Below the pieces are notes generated by a model that did not search any database, was not told where the DNA came from, and saw only the letters and a list, made by a program, of their open reading frames with translations. This document shows, in pieces, positions 11,968-24,994 of a DNA stretch of 64,000 bases. The stretch's first letter is position 1, and each line of letters opens with the position of its first letter. This stretch comes from Proteromonas lacertae. Lineage: Eukaryota; Sar; Bigyra; Opalinata; Proteromonadidae. Location: the NCBI GenBank assembly GCA_002245135.1, contig NGBS01001183.1, positions 37,194-101,193 of the forward strand, in the 5' to 3' direction. The position numbers and the translations under genes were made by a program.

Positions 11968-13821
11968 TTACTTTGATTGATTAGTTTCTATGTTAACAAG
12001 ATTGATAATTTCATCAATTTTACCACTTTGAACAAGCCACTCTCTAAAAAATGATTGAATAGCTGCATTTAATTCATTCTGATCATCCTCTTCTAACTTC
12101 AATTCCTTTATCTTTTCTTTAAAACCTAATAATGCAGTTCTTCTAGCTTGAATAACCTGCAAATATTCAGGTGGTAAAGGTAATGTATTAACAGGTGGAG
12201 GACCAGATTCAGGAACTGTAAATGGTGAGAATTCTTCAGGTGGTAATTTAGTAGCTGGATATAAGGAACTTTGCTTTTCATGAACCATTTCTGGATCAAT
12301 TGCATTTTCACCTTTTTCCTATCAAAAATGAAATATAAATATACATCAATAACATGATCCCATCTATTAAATGATAAAGTTCCTTGAATAGTTTTACCTG
12401 GTACAACTCCACTCTTATGAATATCCTTCCACATATTGGAATAAGGAGCTGAATGTGGTGCAAATGTTAATAAACGACAATCACCAAATACAACAGGAGA
12501 AAATGTAGTAAATACTTCAAAACTACATTTTAAACAGTTTCTATTTATTATTAATAATAAATAAGTATAACAATTATACGCGATTCTTAACCTTCTACAA
12601 ATTGTTATAATACGACAATCTTCACAATTTTGAACAGTTACAGCTTTTGAAACACATCCTATCATTATTAAACACTTTTGACAACCACTTATATGAACAA
12701 ATGTAAAAAATGAATAAAGGAAAATATAAATAGACAAATAAAATTATATGTAAAAAAAGAAAAAAAATGATATTTTGCATCTCTTAATAAGAATATATGT
12801 GATTTTAAACAGTCATAAATACAAATAACTTGTGGATTTTGTCTAGAAGGAGCTGGATTATACATACTTCTAGATATATTTTGAATAACAAGTGGACGAG
12901 TTACAGGTGTTTTTGGTATTGATGATGATGATGATTCACTTGATCCATCAGTGGAATTCTTTAATGAATTTTGATCATATACCTTCAGATTGTTATGTAA
13001 CCAATTCTAATTAATAAAATAATAATAATTAATACTCTAAAATCTTTTGCAAGTACTCCACTCTCTTTACGATATTTTGAAGGTAATAAATCATATAAAT
13101 GAACTACTTCTTCATTATAATTAAATCCACCACTAAATAAGAACTCAAAATCATTAATTATATCATTGGGAATTACATATTTTGATAAATCAATTTGACC
13201 AAATACCAAGCCAAACATTCCTTCTTCATTATCTAATATAAAATTGATTCTATTGGTTTCTTCTGATATTAATTGAGATGCATTGGATGATAATCTCTTT
13301 GTTGGACTGGTTATCATTGGTGGAGAGGATGGGTTTGAGCTGGCTTGAGGTGATCTATTATCTACCCACATATCATCAGCTACTGGCTTAGATGGTTGTC
13401 TAACATACAATTGAGTGAATAAGAATAACGCTAAATGTGTGCATGTTAATGGTGCTCCTTTTGTATCTTCTCCAAGTAAAACTATTTTGAATTAAAGTAG
13501 TATTCATACCTCTTTCACTTAAACGACAGAATATTTGAAACATTTCAAAGCATCTATTACGATATTAATGCAAATTATACAAAGAAGCCTCTTTTGCTGA
13601 CCATCCCAGAATTTCTATTGAATATTTTAGCCACGTTGTGTATCTAAAATAAGAAAAAAACAATGAGGATTATACGTTATATGCCTTGGATCAACCTCTC
13701 TAATTTTGTTCATTAGATCAGTAAAGGCAGCAAATGTGTAACTTTTCGATCCTGATGATTGTTGAGAGAATCTTAATGATCCATGCTCAAATATTTCATT
13801 TTTAATACACAGATATACCAT
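11968..13821 (-). CDS. TBCCD1: TBCC domain-containing protein 1 homologue
   Basis: Eight exons (13821-13676, 13643-13581, 13553-13510, 13481-13036, 13006-12774, 12702-12580, 12540-12345, 12318-11968) give 533 residues; the human protein has 557. The total closes in frame only if the 71-nt segment 12703-12773 is removed as an AT-AC intron. The N-terminus (MVYLCIKNEIFEHGSLRF ... YTTWLKYSIEILGW) and the C-terminus (EYLQVIQARRTALLGFKEKI ... SFFREWLVQSG) both match TBCCD1. The TBCC beta-helix appears as IYDCLKSHIFLLRDAKFVHI, CQKCLIMIGCV, VTVQNCEDCRIITICRRLRI and FGDCRLLTFAPHSAPYSNM. TBCCD1 acts in centrosome and Golgi positioning in animals and in basal-body/centriole linkage in algae. A Ser/Pro-rich insert is present at about residues 95-140. 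Confidence 0.9.
12703..12773 (-). other. Putative U12-type AT-AC intron in TBCCD1
   Basis: Read on the minus strand, the 71-nt segment begins ATATCATTTT, ends TTTTTTAC and carries TTTTCCTTTATTC, close to the U12 branch-site consensus TTCCTTRAC, with its A about 12 nt before the end. Removing it joins RDAK to FVHISGC, restores the TBCC fold and closes the frame. No GT-AG pair does this. The other introns of this gene are 26-39 nt. Confidence 0.75.
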
Positions 13822-13939
13822 TATTTTTGAAAATCAATTAATACACAAAAAGTGTGTATTAATTATGTATTGTAATGTATTTTAAAAAATAGAGTAAAAG
13901 AGGTATTACATATTAATTTAAATAGTAAATTTATTATTA

Positions 13940-16900
13940 TTATTTGGTAGAAGTATTAGTTTTAATGTCTTTTGCTATTTTCCATCCCATTTTCTTTGCA
14001 ATTATCTCACTAACTGTTTTCTTCACTTTAGATCTCTTCATATCTCTATCTGTTATAAAGTAATGACCTTTTTCAAACAATGTTGGTTGTGAAATATACT
14101 CATCTATTGATAAATCCTTATGTCTGTGTCTGTTCTTTGTTATATGCAATCTCTTCGTACATTCACCACAATATAGCAATTTACAGTTTTGACAATAACT
14201 GGTAGCTTCTCTAAAGTTACAATCATTACAAATCGGACCTCTATCATCTAACAAATTCAAATTAATATAAATCAACTCATGATAAGCTCTTTCACCATTC
14301 TTATGAAATAATGCACAACAATCCTTACAATATGGGATTTGACAAACAACACAGAAGAAATTAGCTACTTTTTCTTCACAATCCATACATATGATAGCTG
14401 TAGGATATTTCTTTTCAGGTGGTTCAGGTGGTAGTTGTGGTAATGGCTGCTTAGCTGCATTAGCTTTACTTTTTGGTGATAATGTAACGGATATTTTTTC
14501 CCCTTTTTCTTTCTTTGCTTCTTCTTTTTTCTTTTCATCCTTTTCCTTCTTTTCAATTTTAGCTGTAGCAGCACTATCAGGATCTTCTTCACCTTCTAAA
14601 TAAGCACCAAATTTCTTCTGTTTTGAGATTTCATTAAACAATACTTGTCTTTGTAATGTTGCATGTTCTGTCACAATCCAATGTTTATTCAAATCTTCAT
14701 TAAACTGTTCTTCCTGTTTTGATAAAGCATTTAAATTCCTTTCATATTCTTCTAAATTCCATTTTATATATAATTTATGATATTCCAATCTACACAATTT
14801 ACCTCTAATTATTCTTTGTATTTCAGTAGCAGCTTTGTTCTTTAATTCTTCAAATAGTTTTGCCTTTTGTTGTACATGTCTTATAAACATACCAATTGAA
14901 TCTGGTAATATCAATCCTAATGACATCTTTTCACTATATTTACTCTCCTTTTCATTCATATTACAGAAATAACACTTAATTGCTGGTATTCTATTAACAC
15001 CATATTTTATGTTACAATAGATTCCTGTTGCTGTATCCCACTTGTGTTGTGTATCTGAATACTTCTTACCATTATTATGTTTATGAATCCAACAATATTC
15101 ACAATAATCTTTTAAACAATCAAAACATCGATATTTACCTTTGTTTTTCTTACATGCATTACATCTAAAATAAATAATATAATAAAAATATAATATACAT
15201 TGCTACTGTAGAACTATTAGAATCAGCAATAACAAATTTGCATTTCAAATGTTTATTTTCAGTCAAATCATAAGCATGATGCGCAAAATTAACTCTATAT
15301 TTCATCTGTTTAGCTGAATTCAACCAATCTGCCCAGAATAACACATACACCCATTCATTATCTCTTAAATATTGTCCTAAATTATCAACAGTGAGATGAA
15401 CTAAACAAGTTTCTCTTTGAATTGCTACTTCTTGAATATATTCAGATTTTGTCTAAAGTATATATATATATATATACTTTCAAATATTTGTATCTTTTCA
15501 TTGCTAAATGTCTTCTTACAATTGACTGTACCAATGTGATAGATTTTATTTTCTTTTTCCATCTTCCTTGCATTAATATATACTTCCACTGTTGAAAACA
15601 TAATTCTTTATTTCTTCTTCCTTTATGATCCATAAATTGAGTAATTAAGTCTCTATAATATATTCTGCAATTCGATAATAAATGCCACCATCTCATATAT
15701 CTCAACTTCTGTAATCTATTATATGATTTATTACTAATATCTCTCACTACTTTTCTCCTTCTAAATGATTGTAACCAAATCATAAATATCTTTTGTTTAT
15801 AAACTTGTAGTGCTCTTTTACTCTTTATTCTTACAAATCGTCTATTCTGTGATATTCTATACATTACTCTCAACACTCTTCTCATCTGTAATTTGATACT
15901 ATTTGGTTCAAATTGCTTCACTTTCTCTCTCAAATATTGCTGTGTTTGTACATTTAAATAGAATTTCTCCAACACATATTTACGATGTAAACTTCTATGT
16001 TTTCTTTCATACCAATTTCGAGCTTTTGTCATTCTTTTTCTATCTGTTACTGTATCTTTCCAGACTCTTTCTATCCATTTTCTTTGTATTTCAACTAATA
16101 AACTATGATAGAATTTATCTGCCTTTTCTATCAGCTGTTGATCATTATCTGCATTCCAGAATGAATATGGAAGAATCATCATAAATATATTTCCTACATA
16201 CTTATTATGCATTCCACAGAGTTTTATATATTCAATCCATTTTTCAAATAGATGTTTTCTTTCATGAATACACCAAAATTGAAATGCTTTTTCTTCCTGT
16301 TTTTTCTTATATTGATATTGTATTTTATTCAATTTCCATATCATCATTACTCTTCGTTTTATATTAGTTGTATGAGACTTTTCAATTCTGTAATAGAAAT
16401 ACCAAGCTCGAATAATGATTCGAGTTAAATACTTAAAATGAAATCTTTGGATTTTAGTATACATATGCCAACGGTTAAACATTCTAGTTTCTACATTATG
16501 TTTAAATATATTCTCAGCTTTTACTACTTCCATCCATTTTTCCATTAATTCACCCAACGGTGTTATCTTTTCTATATACAATCTTCTTGCTTCAATTTTC
16601 CAATTTTTCATTACTGTCCTATACACTCTAGTCTTATATTTATATAAACAAATTGACAATACTTTCCATTTCCGAAGTATTTGTTTTCTTGTTTGGTTAT
16701 TATAATGTTTTTCAGCAACTACCATTTCTTTTTCTATTCTCTCTCTCCAATGTTCTTCTCTACACCATTCAACGTATTTCTTCCATGAGACTAATGCTTT
16801 ATCAAATATTTCCTTTCTTTTCCTTCTCCACGTTTGTAATACTTTTAATCTCAGTTTTCTTCTTTCATATTTCCATTTTAATACCATCATTGCATGTATT

Positions 16901-18585
16901 AGTTGTAGTTGTTGTTGTCTTTCTTTCTTTGCAATCTTTCTACCTACATGACCTCTATAAACTCTTTGCGTTGTTCTTATACTTGAGATTTTTATTTGTT
17001 TTGCAAATTCACTATATGATGATTTTGGTGATTTTAGAAATCGACATAATCTTAAATATAACATTAAATTCATATCACTATTACATAGAAACACATAATA
17101 ATTTGGATCTGACTTTTGATTTATTCTTAACTATATATTATAACATTAGTAAATATATACATATTGCTTATAATGATGAACCATTTCCATTGCTAAGTTA
17201 ATTGAATTAATAATCTCTTGATAATCTACACTCTTAATTTTCCTCATTGTATACTATTCATAATAATAAAAATAAAATATTAATACATGCATTTGTAGTT
17301 TACCAATAATCTGTCTTGAACTCTTCAATACTTTTTCAACCATTTGTGGTGTAACAATATCTAAACATTTCTTCATTGCAGATACTCTAATTCTAGCTAA
17401 ATGACCTCTTATTAATGCTTGAATAACCACTGAACAATCACTATATACATTAAACTCATATTTCATCTTCTTCAATATCTTTTGTGCTTTTCTAACTCTC
17501 CAATTACATTGTATTACTGATGCTTTATAATTGATTAATTTAACATGATACAATCTCTTTGCTTTATAACATCGAAATGCACATTGTATAATAGTTGCAC
17601 AGAAATTGATATTATGACGAAGTTTTTCAAGTCTGTATACTTTCTTGGCATTGTAAGATCTCCACACTTTTTGTATTCTTGTTGCATTATTATAATACTA
17701 TAAATTAATATTTATTAATATATATATTTATACATATAACCAAACTTTATTCCTCCATTTACCAAATGCAATGTGTTTTATTCCTTTATATAATAATTCT
17801 TCAATATTATGCAATAAAGACATTCCATATAATACATCCATTCTTTCATGTAATTCCTCATAATCTTTTAATTGCAATTGATATATAAAATTCTATTAAA
17901 AAATAATTATTAAAATATATTGATTATATACTCTCCACCTTTCCCATGCTTCTCCTCTTATATAATAATCTGCAGTTTTACTGAATTTAATTACTATTTC
18001 TGCACCTCTTTCAAGTCGATTGAATTTCAGTTGAACTATTTCTTTTGCCTACATATATTATTTTAATTCATACTGTCATATCTTCAGTTGGTATTAAATT
18101 AAAGGTTGGATGACGAACAATTACTGGTTTATTATCTTCAGGATTTACAATTTGATTTTTTAATGCTTCTCTTATTATATCAGGAGTTTCCGCAGATACT
18201 GGAGGCTCTAATGATTTGTCTTTAGAAAATATCCATTCTTCCCATCTTTGAGCTAAAATACTTGTTGAATTTGCTCTTTTAGTGCTTGAGGATGTGGATC
18301 GTGCAGATTTTTTAGGAACAAATGGAGGTACTCCCAACCTTTTTTGACCTGGTAAAATTTCAGTGTAAGGTTTAGGGTGAATATATTTTTCTGTAAGTGC
18401 TGGGAAGAAAACATCATTGGATTCATAATTTGTCTATTTCATTATAATAATCAGATTTATACTTTCTGATAACTAACAGTCTTTTTCTTTTTGGTATTAT
18501 TGAATTTAACTGGAGATGCTGAATTAAGAGTCGGTAGTATTGGACTTGATTTTGTACCTTGTATTTGCTTCTTTTTGTTATTCAT
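13940..18585 (-). CDS. Large IQ-motif, coiled and B-box zinc-finger protein
   Basis: Nine exons (18585-18463, 18433-18074, 18048-17932, 17892-17734, 17697-17287, 17253-17161, 17130-15478, 15452-15199, 15164-13940) close in frame at about 1464 residues. After a Ser/Pro-rich N-terminus come many IQ-like calmodulin or centrin-binding repeats (ATRIQKVWRSYNAKKVYR, ATIIQCAFRCYKAKRLYH, ASVIQCNWRVRKAQKIL, VIQALIRGHLARIR, TTQRVYRGHVGRKIAKK). A long Trp/Arg/Lys-rich segment then repeats a W-K-x-W-like pattern, as in Sfi1-type centrin scaffolds. Another IQ repeat (ATEIQRIIRGKLCRLEYH) and a run of Cys/His zinc clusters follow (CNACKK ... CFDCLKDYCEYCWIHKH; CMDCEEK ... CVVCQIPYCKDCCALFH; CNDCNF ... CQNCKLLYCGECTKRLH). 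A centriolar or flagellar scaffold is my inference; I know no named family with this architecture. It follows TBCCD1 by 118 bp. Confidence 0.8.
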
Positions 18586-18855
18586 ATGCGAAAAAAAGAT
18601 AAAAACGATAAAAGTGATTTGATGTTGGCTTGATATTTTGAAACGAATAAAATTATTGAAAATATTAATAATCTAAATCTGCAAATCATTTAATTTTATC
18701 ATACATGAAAAATAACTATGTGCAAGATGAATATTTGCTTTAAACTTCTACTGAATAATTATCTATGTCACTTATTTATTAACTAAATGATATAACAACA
18801 TATATAGTAAATTATATTAAATTTTATATATTATTCACATTGATTGTTCAACTTT

Positions 18856-21800
18856 TCAGATTTCATCATCTTTTGGAGTTTCTTTTGGAGATTCTCTAGG
18901 AGTATTTATTTCATCGATTGCAGTATGTTGTAAAGATGTATTTGGTAATTGGTTTAATGGAGTAGATGATGGAGTAATACTTGCACCGCTTTCCTGATTT
19001 CTACATAATTCAATCTGTCTCTAGATAAAACAATAACAAAAGCAACAAATATACTAAATCAATAGAACCCTTTCTCATAGCATGAAATGGAGTTAAAGGA
19101 ATGGCATAATTATTTATTTTGTTTTTACTAATATAATTCTCTTCTATATCATCTAATATAAATTCATGATCTTCATTTGTGTTTGGTAGATGAAGAATAT
19201 TCTCATCTTCTGTATTAATTGTTGGATGAATCATTTCATCAAATTGTGGACTATAACAATATAATCATAAAATAATAGTATATACTTTTCAGTACGAAAT
19301 AATCTACAATCTTCATCTATTACATAATCTTTAGAATTGACTAAATTTATTCCTACAAAAGGTTCAATTTTTATTACATTATCATTATTATTCAATTTTG
19401 TACTCATTTTACCACTCAACAATGTAAAATAACCATTCAATTCTGGATTTTCCCCTTTTTTATATTTTATTAAAGTTCCTTTTTCTATTATTTTATTCAA
19501 CTATTCATATAATAATAACACAACTAATAAATACATTATCATCACTTACACCTTTAAAATCAGGTAATATTTCATGTGCTACTTTTTTAGCAACAAATTT
19601 ACAAAATGATAATTCTAAATCTGGAAATTCCTTCATTATTTCGTTAAATTCATTTATGGGAAATCTAAATGCAACAGCTTGTGTAGAAGTAACAGTAACA
19701 GTGTAAAATCTTACTTTTCCACTTATAGTTGATAATGTACCAAAGATATGACCTGGATAAATAATACTACCTACATCTTCACTTTCAGTATCATTTTCAT
19801 CTTTTTCCATATTTTGATTTACACCTTTTAAATCACCTAATGATGAGAGTGAATTCTGTGTTTCAATATAATCACTTGACTGCGATCTCTTCATTCTACC
19901 CATATCTGCAGATGTCACTTTTTTGAATAAACCTGTATTTAAAGCAGCATGTTCTTCTTCTATATAAATAGAGTATTAATAACATACTATGCACATTTCT
20001 TATTGTTTCATTTTTCAAATCATCATCTTCATTATTCAACACTTTTCGAAAATCTTGATTGAACGAAACTTTTGCTAAACCTCTTTGCATAATTAAAAAA
20101 CCATCAGATGGATGGCCTTGTATAAATATTGTGTCATTCAATTCATATTCATTTATTCTAACAAATTTGGCTAATCTTTTAATGATTGTTTCAGATTCAG
20201 AACCAATACTATAAAAGATTGGATTTCTCATCATCATTTCTACTGGAGTAATTGGCTTTATTCTAGTAAAACGATGATTTATTACAATATGAGCTTTATC
20301 CAACATTTCCACTATTCTTTCAAACTCTTTCTCTTCTAAATCTCCAGATTCTACTGATTTTTGACAAGCGGTATTCAGTCTATTTAAAACAATATCTACA
20401 GCTTTAATTGTCTGAATCTCTGGAATTACATCTTTATATACTCTGTACAATTCATTCAAATAATCAACAGCTTTATCAATATCTTTTCTCACTGAACCAT
20501 ATACACTGAAAGCAATACTTTCTTCTTTACTTAAAAGTGTAAAAAATCTCTTCTTAGCTACACGATAAGCAGCAATATAACCAACTGTAACTTCCCATGC
20601 TTTTGTAACTTGATAAATCAAATATCTTCTGACTAGCCAATCGAATAATGGATAATTAGAAAGGATTTCTATCAATGCAAATGGTTTTATTCTTTTTACT
20701 ATTTCATCCCACTGTTTCATACAATTATCATCATCTTGATGTAATAACAAACGATCTTGAACTGTAGAATTTTCTTCTAATAATATTAATAAAGCTGGTT
20801 TTGATAACAAACCATCAATATTCTGTTTCCAATATCTATTTAATAATAATAATAATAATAATATAAAAAATACACTGCTCTTACTGTATTTAAGAATTTC
20901 TTTCTTGCCACTCCAACTGCATCAACATCAGTTGCAGAAAGATCTTTAATATTTGATTTATATCGCAACTAACAAATAAATTACAAACATCTATATATAC
21001 TCTTCTATGTGCAGCTGTTTTATGATCATCTTTTCTAAGTTTTGGATATTCTTCAGATAAATCTGGAATAAATGACCAAACAGAATCCCAATTAGCAAAT
21101 ATACACAATTTCTTTTGCTACTTAAAATAAATAATAAGAATTTTATACCAATAAGTTTTGAACTCTTCCTTTTATTCTATCATAATACTGTCTCATTACT
21201 CCATTGTAGATTTCTTGTTCAAATACTGGTGATCTTGTCATACCCAATGCTTTTACAATTAATCCACTAGTTGAACCATTCACAAATGTTGTTAAAAATG
21301 CTATTCCACCAACAAAAAACACGTATTTCTTTTCAATATCCTATTCATATTACATTAATTACATATACTCTATCAATATCATCTTGATGTGCTACTACTA
21401 AAGCTAAAACCAATGATATTGCTCCTCTTAAACCAGAATATGATATTACTATTGCTTCTCTCCAATTCATACCATAACCAAACTTAGATAACGGATAACT
21501 ATACAATCAATAAATATTTATATACTAAAGAAAACCAATCATTGCGAATCTCACTACATTTATAAATAAAAAGAATAGTATCAGATATAACCAATCATAA
21601 CCATCTATCGATTCATCTAAAAATGATTGTTTCATTATAATTGCACCTGTTATTACAAATATCACTGTATTAGCCATATATGAAAACACTTCCCAAAAAT
21701 GATTCATTATTTTCTCTTCATCACTTTTCATTGATTCAAAACTACTCAATACTATACCATAAGTTACCAATGTTATTACTCCACTAACTTCACAGTAATA

Positions 21801-22589
21801 TTCACTTATATAAAATGACATATATGTTAAAACAACTGTTAATACTACTTGACAGATTGAATCTCGGATTGTTGACATTAATATATAACAAATCAATCCT
21901 GTTAATAAACCAATTACTCCTCCTCCTAATGCTAACTGAAAGAATGTTCCTATTGCTTCACCTACACTTGAATCAATACCTTTAAAAAAAGTGAAAAATA
22001 CTTGAAAACCAACCATTGCTGTTCCATCATTCAATAATGATTCACCTTCTACTAATAAATTAAGCTGATGAGGTGCACCTAGTTCGTGCAATAACGATAC
22101 AACTGCTACTGGATCTGTTGCACTGATTATTGAACCAAATGTAAAAGCACAATACCAGTTCCAATTATAAGGAAAGACATAATGAGCATAGATTGCTACA
22201 AATACCAACGTAAATACAACACCAGGACCAGCTAATATTAAGATCTAATTATAGAATAATCACTTATACTTGAACGAAAGACTTATTCATTGTATGATAG
22301 TCAGCATTAATGGCACTATCAAATATTAATGGAGGTATGAATATATATAGAATCAAATGAGGATTCATATGACGCCAGATATCGAGATTCCTCTCGATAA
22401 CCCTAATATTATAGCAAGATTCATATACTCTGATCCCTCGGCAATAGCACTGTATACTATTCCCACTAAAAATAACACGACAGTGTATGGAACAGGAATT
22501 ATCTTACCATAAACCTTTATAAGTATTCCTATGAACAGTGCTATAAAGAAAAATATAGCAGATTCAGCACCACTTAGCTCTGCAGACAT
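18856..22589 (-). CDS. SOS1/NHX7-type Na+/H+ exchanger with cyclic-nucleotide-binding domain
   Basis: Twelve exons give 1131 residues when counted from the ATG at 22589; introns are at 22403-22428, 22245-22269, 21499-21525, 21341-21368, 21118-21148, 20969-21000, 20836-20873, 19960-19987, 19501-19534, 19251-19285 and 19021-19054. An upstream ATG at about 22672 would need one more intron, so the start is uncertain. The membrane domain shows the antiporter landmarks NPHLILYIFIPPLIFDSA, ISATDPVAVVSLLHELGA, VEGESLLNDGTA, FWEVFSYMANTVIF and YSGLRGAISLVLAL. The long cytoplasmic part holds a helical interface and a cyclic-nucleotide-binding fold (NEYELNDTIFIQGHPSDGFL). No voltage-sensor domain is visible, which favours the SOS1 branch over sperm SLC9C. 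It would export Na+ at the plasma membrane. The C-terminal tail is Ser/Thr/Pro-rich. Confidence 0.88.
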
Positions 22590-23147
22590 TGCTGATTCAT
22601 CAAAAATCTAAACACGATCTGAGCTTTGCTCATAATAAGATTTTTGAGATTGTGTAATAACAACATTCTGCATATATTTATAACACAAACATGGTAATAT
22701 TGCGTTAATTAAATTACTATCAGTTAGATATTTAGGTAATTATGAAAGTGATTCATAATTTAAGGTTCATTATATATAGTGTGTATTTCATGTATGTATA
22801 ATTATCCCAAAGCAATTTTAATTCTGCAGGATGTAATAATACATATTTTGAAACATATATGACCATTTGTGGTAGAAATATAACTTTAGAGAATATGAAT
22901 AAATCTATATCCATTTCAAAAAGCAGAACTATCCAAATTTACTTGAATTGAATAGTAAATTAGTTTATTTTATGAAGAAAATTAATAATGTATTGTTTGT
23001 GATATAACCTTTTTTTTATTCAATAAGAAAGATAAAGATCGAAATTTCTCATTTAAGCTTCAAAACACTAGTAAATAAACAGCAATTATATATCCCTCAT
23101 ACATTAAATCAAATATCTAATTCTCAGTCAAAATAATGTAGATAATT
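22590..23147. promoter_or_regulatory. Divergent intergenic region at the left edge of the glycan block
   Basis: These 558 bp separate the minus-strand exchanger from the plus-strand acyltransferase. They are AT-rich with T and A runs and may contain a short 5' exon of the exchanger near 22620-22672. I see no RNA gene and no mobile-element ends marking a boundary. Confidence 0.4.
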
Positions 23148-24983
23148 ATGATAAGTCAAAATACCAAAATCCAAAATTATAAAATGTATTTTGGTATAAT
23201 AGAATCTATAAGAGGTATTTCATGTTTATTAATTGTTTTGTATCATTTTTCTTCAAAAAATGTGACAAATGGATTTTTAGGTGTAGATCAATTCTTTGTA
23301 ATATCAGGTTTTTTAATCATATTCTCAATTCACCATAATGACAGTAAATCTTTTAATGTTATAAATTATATGAATAAAAGAGTGAAAAGAATATTGCCAT
23401 TGAAGTGTGTTGTACTATTTTATGTTTTACTACTTGATAAATATTATTTTAAAGAAACAATTACAGATTTAGAATTGGATAGTATTACAGCTTTTTTATT
23501 CTATTTCAATTTCAAACTAATTAAAGACAATAACAACTATTTTTCATCTCCTTCTATAAATTTAATATTGAATTTTTGGTCATTGTCTGTTGAGGAACAA
23601 TACTACTTATATGTATTAGTTATATCATTCATAACAATAGAAATTTCAAATACTTCTTCAATATTATTCCATGCAACTGCTCTATTGATATCTTTTGCAT
23701 TATTTATTTTTTACTTCAATAAAGATTATGTTTTTTCATTTTATAGTATATACACAAGAATATGGGAGTTTAGCTGTGGCTCATTGATATATTATTATGA
23801 TTTTAAATTTACCAATGAAATATGTGTAAATATATTGTTCTTTTTCCAATTATTATTTGTATTTTCTAAAGTAAATGGATGTATATGTTTTATAATAATA
23901 AATGTAATTACATATTTTCAACTTAGTTATTCTAAGAATAATGAAGGTTGTTTATTCTCTAATAATATCATTAGATTTGTTGGACGAATATCATACTCAA
24001 TCTATCTTATCCATTATTCAAATATTCACATATTTCCTATTAAATATGCAGTATTAGCTATATTTGTTGGTAGTGTATTAATGTATTATGTAGTAGAAAA
24101 GCCAGCTAGAGATAATCTAAGTGCATCATATATAGTTTTTTTATATATACTTTGTTTCTTATTCTATCATAGACTATACAATAAGGATAATAGATTCTCT
24201 ATACAAAAAAATATAGATAAATTATTTATAAAGGATATGTGTTCTTATGATGTAATTGATAAGTTACACTTATCAAAATATAAAGTGTTATTATTAGGTG
24301 ATTCTCATGTATTACATTATATTAGAGCTGTTTATGATAATAAAAAAGAAGTTGAAGTTTATCATTCCTATTTCATAAATACCAATATGCAGAAAGGTAA
24401 ATATGATGATATAAAATACTTATTGAAATATACATTTGATATAATTGTGTTAGGATTTTGGCAAGAATTAAATAGAAAGTCTACATATGAAGATAGTATT
24501 TTTCATTTAATAAATGAAATACAAAATATTACAAATAATATACTAGTCATTTCAGATAATCCATTTTTGTTTCTTGAGCCTAATAATTGTTTATATACTT
24601 CAAAATTCTGTTATGGAATTGTAGATGTTAATTGCTCAATAGTGAAAGCATATAATATATCAAAGTATACTTATCCTAACAAATTAAATGTATATGATTA
24701 TAGTATCGAAAAATATACTGTTAAAGGTAATAAATGTCTATTTGAAATAAATGATATTCCAATATATAGAGATCACTATCACCTATCTGGAGGTTTTGTA
24801 GAAAAACTATTAATGAAAGAAATTCACAAAATTTTGAATAGAATAATGAAGAAAGATATATGGAAAAATGAAAGAATAACAAGTGTTATTTTTCATTGTT
24901 TGGAAAAAGATCATAATATATATAAAAGTGATTGTATAAATAATAACTATAAAATAAGATCTTATAATTATAACTATAGTTAG
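23148..24983 (+). CDS. Acyltransferase-3 / SGNH fusion (OafA-like), copy A
   Basis: A single exon of 611 residues. The N-terminal half has the acyltransferase-3 plan: IESIRGISCLLIVLYHF with its catalytic-type His, FLGVDQFFVISGFLI, FWSLSVEEQYYLY and RISYSIYLIHY, with about ten membrane segments. The C-terminal half is an SGNH/GDSL-like lumenal domain with LLLGDSHVLHY near its start and YRDHYHLSGGF near its end (Asp and His of the triad). Bacterial OafA-type enzymes of this architecture O-acetylate surface polysaccharide; here a Golgi or plasma-membrane glycan is the likely acceptor (inference). The stop is only 11 bp before the ATG of the next gene. A paralogue lies at 31939-33804 in opposite orientation. 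Confidence 0.88.
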   Translation: MISQNTKIQNYKMYFGIIESIRGISCLLIVLYHFSSKNVTNGFLGVDQFFVISGFLIIFSIHHNDSKSFNVINYMNKRVKRILPLKCVVLFYVLLLDKYYFKETITDLELDSITAFLFYFNFKLIKDNNNYFSSPSINLILNFWSLSVEEQYYLYVLVISFITIEISNTSSILFHATALLISFALFIFYFNKDYVFSFYSIYTRIWEFSCGSLIYYYDFKFTNEICVNILFFFQLLFVFSKVNGCICFIIINVITYFQLSYSKNNEGCLFSNNIIRFVGRISYSIYLIHYSNIHIFPIKYAVLAIFVGSVLMYYVVEKPARDNLSASYIVFLYILCFLFYHRLYNKDNRFSIQKNIDKLFIKDMCSYDVIDKLHLSKYKVLLLGDSHVLHYIRAVYDNKKEVEVYHSYFINTNMQKGKYDDIKYLLKYTFDIIVLGFWQELNRKSTYEDSIFHLINEIQNITNNILVISDNPFLFLEPNNCLYTSKFCYGIVDVNCSIVKAYNISKYTYPNKLNVYDYSIEKYTVKGNKCLFEINDIPIYRDHYHLSGGFVEKLLMKEIHKILNRIMKKDIWKNERITSVIFHCLEKDHNIYKSDCINNNYKIRSYNYNYS

Positions 24984-24994
24984 TTGATATAGAT

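Noticed and set aside
22403-22428. Apparent frameshift in the Na+/H+ exchanger next to a perfect 8-bp inverted repeat (about 22380-22399)
   Set aside because: A canonical 26-nt intron at 22403-22428 joins GSE to VIERNLDIW and restores the antiporter reading, so no frameshift is needed and the hairpin is coincidental.
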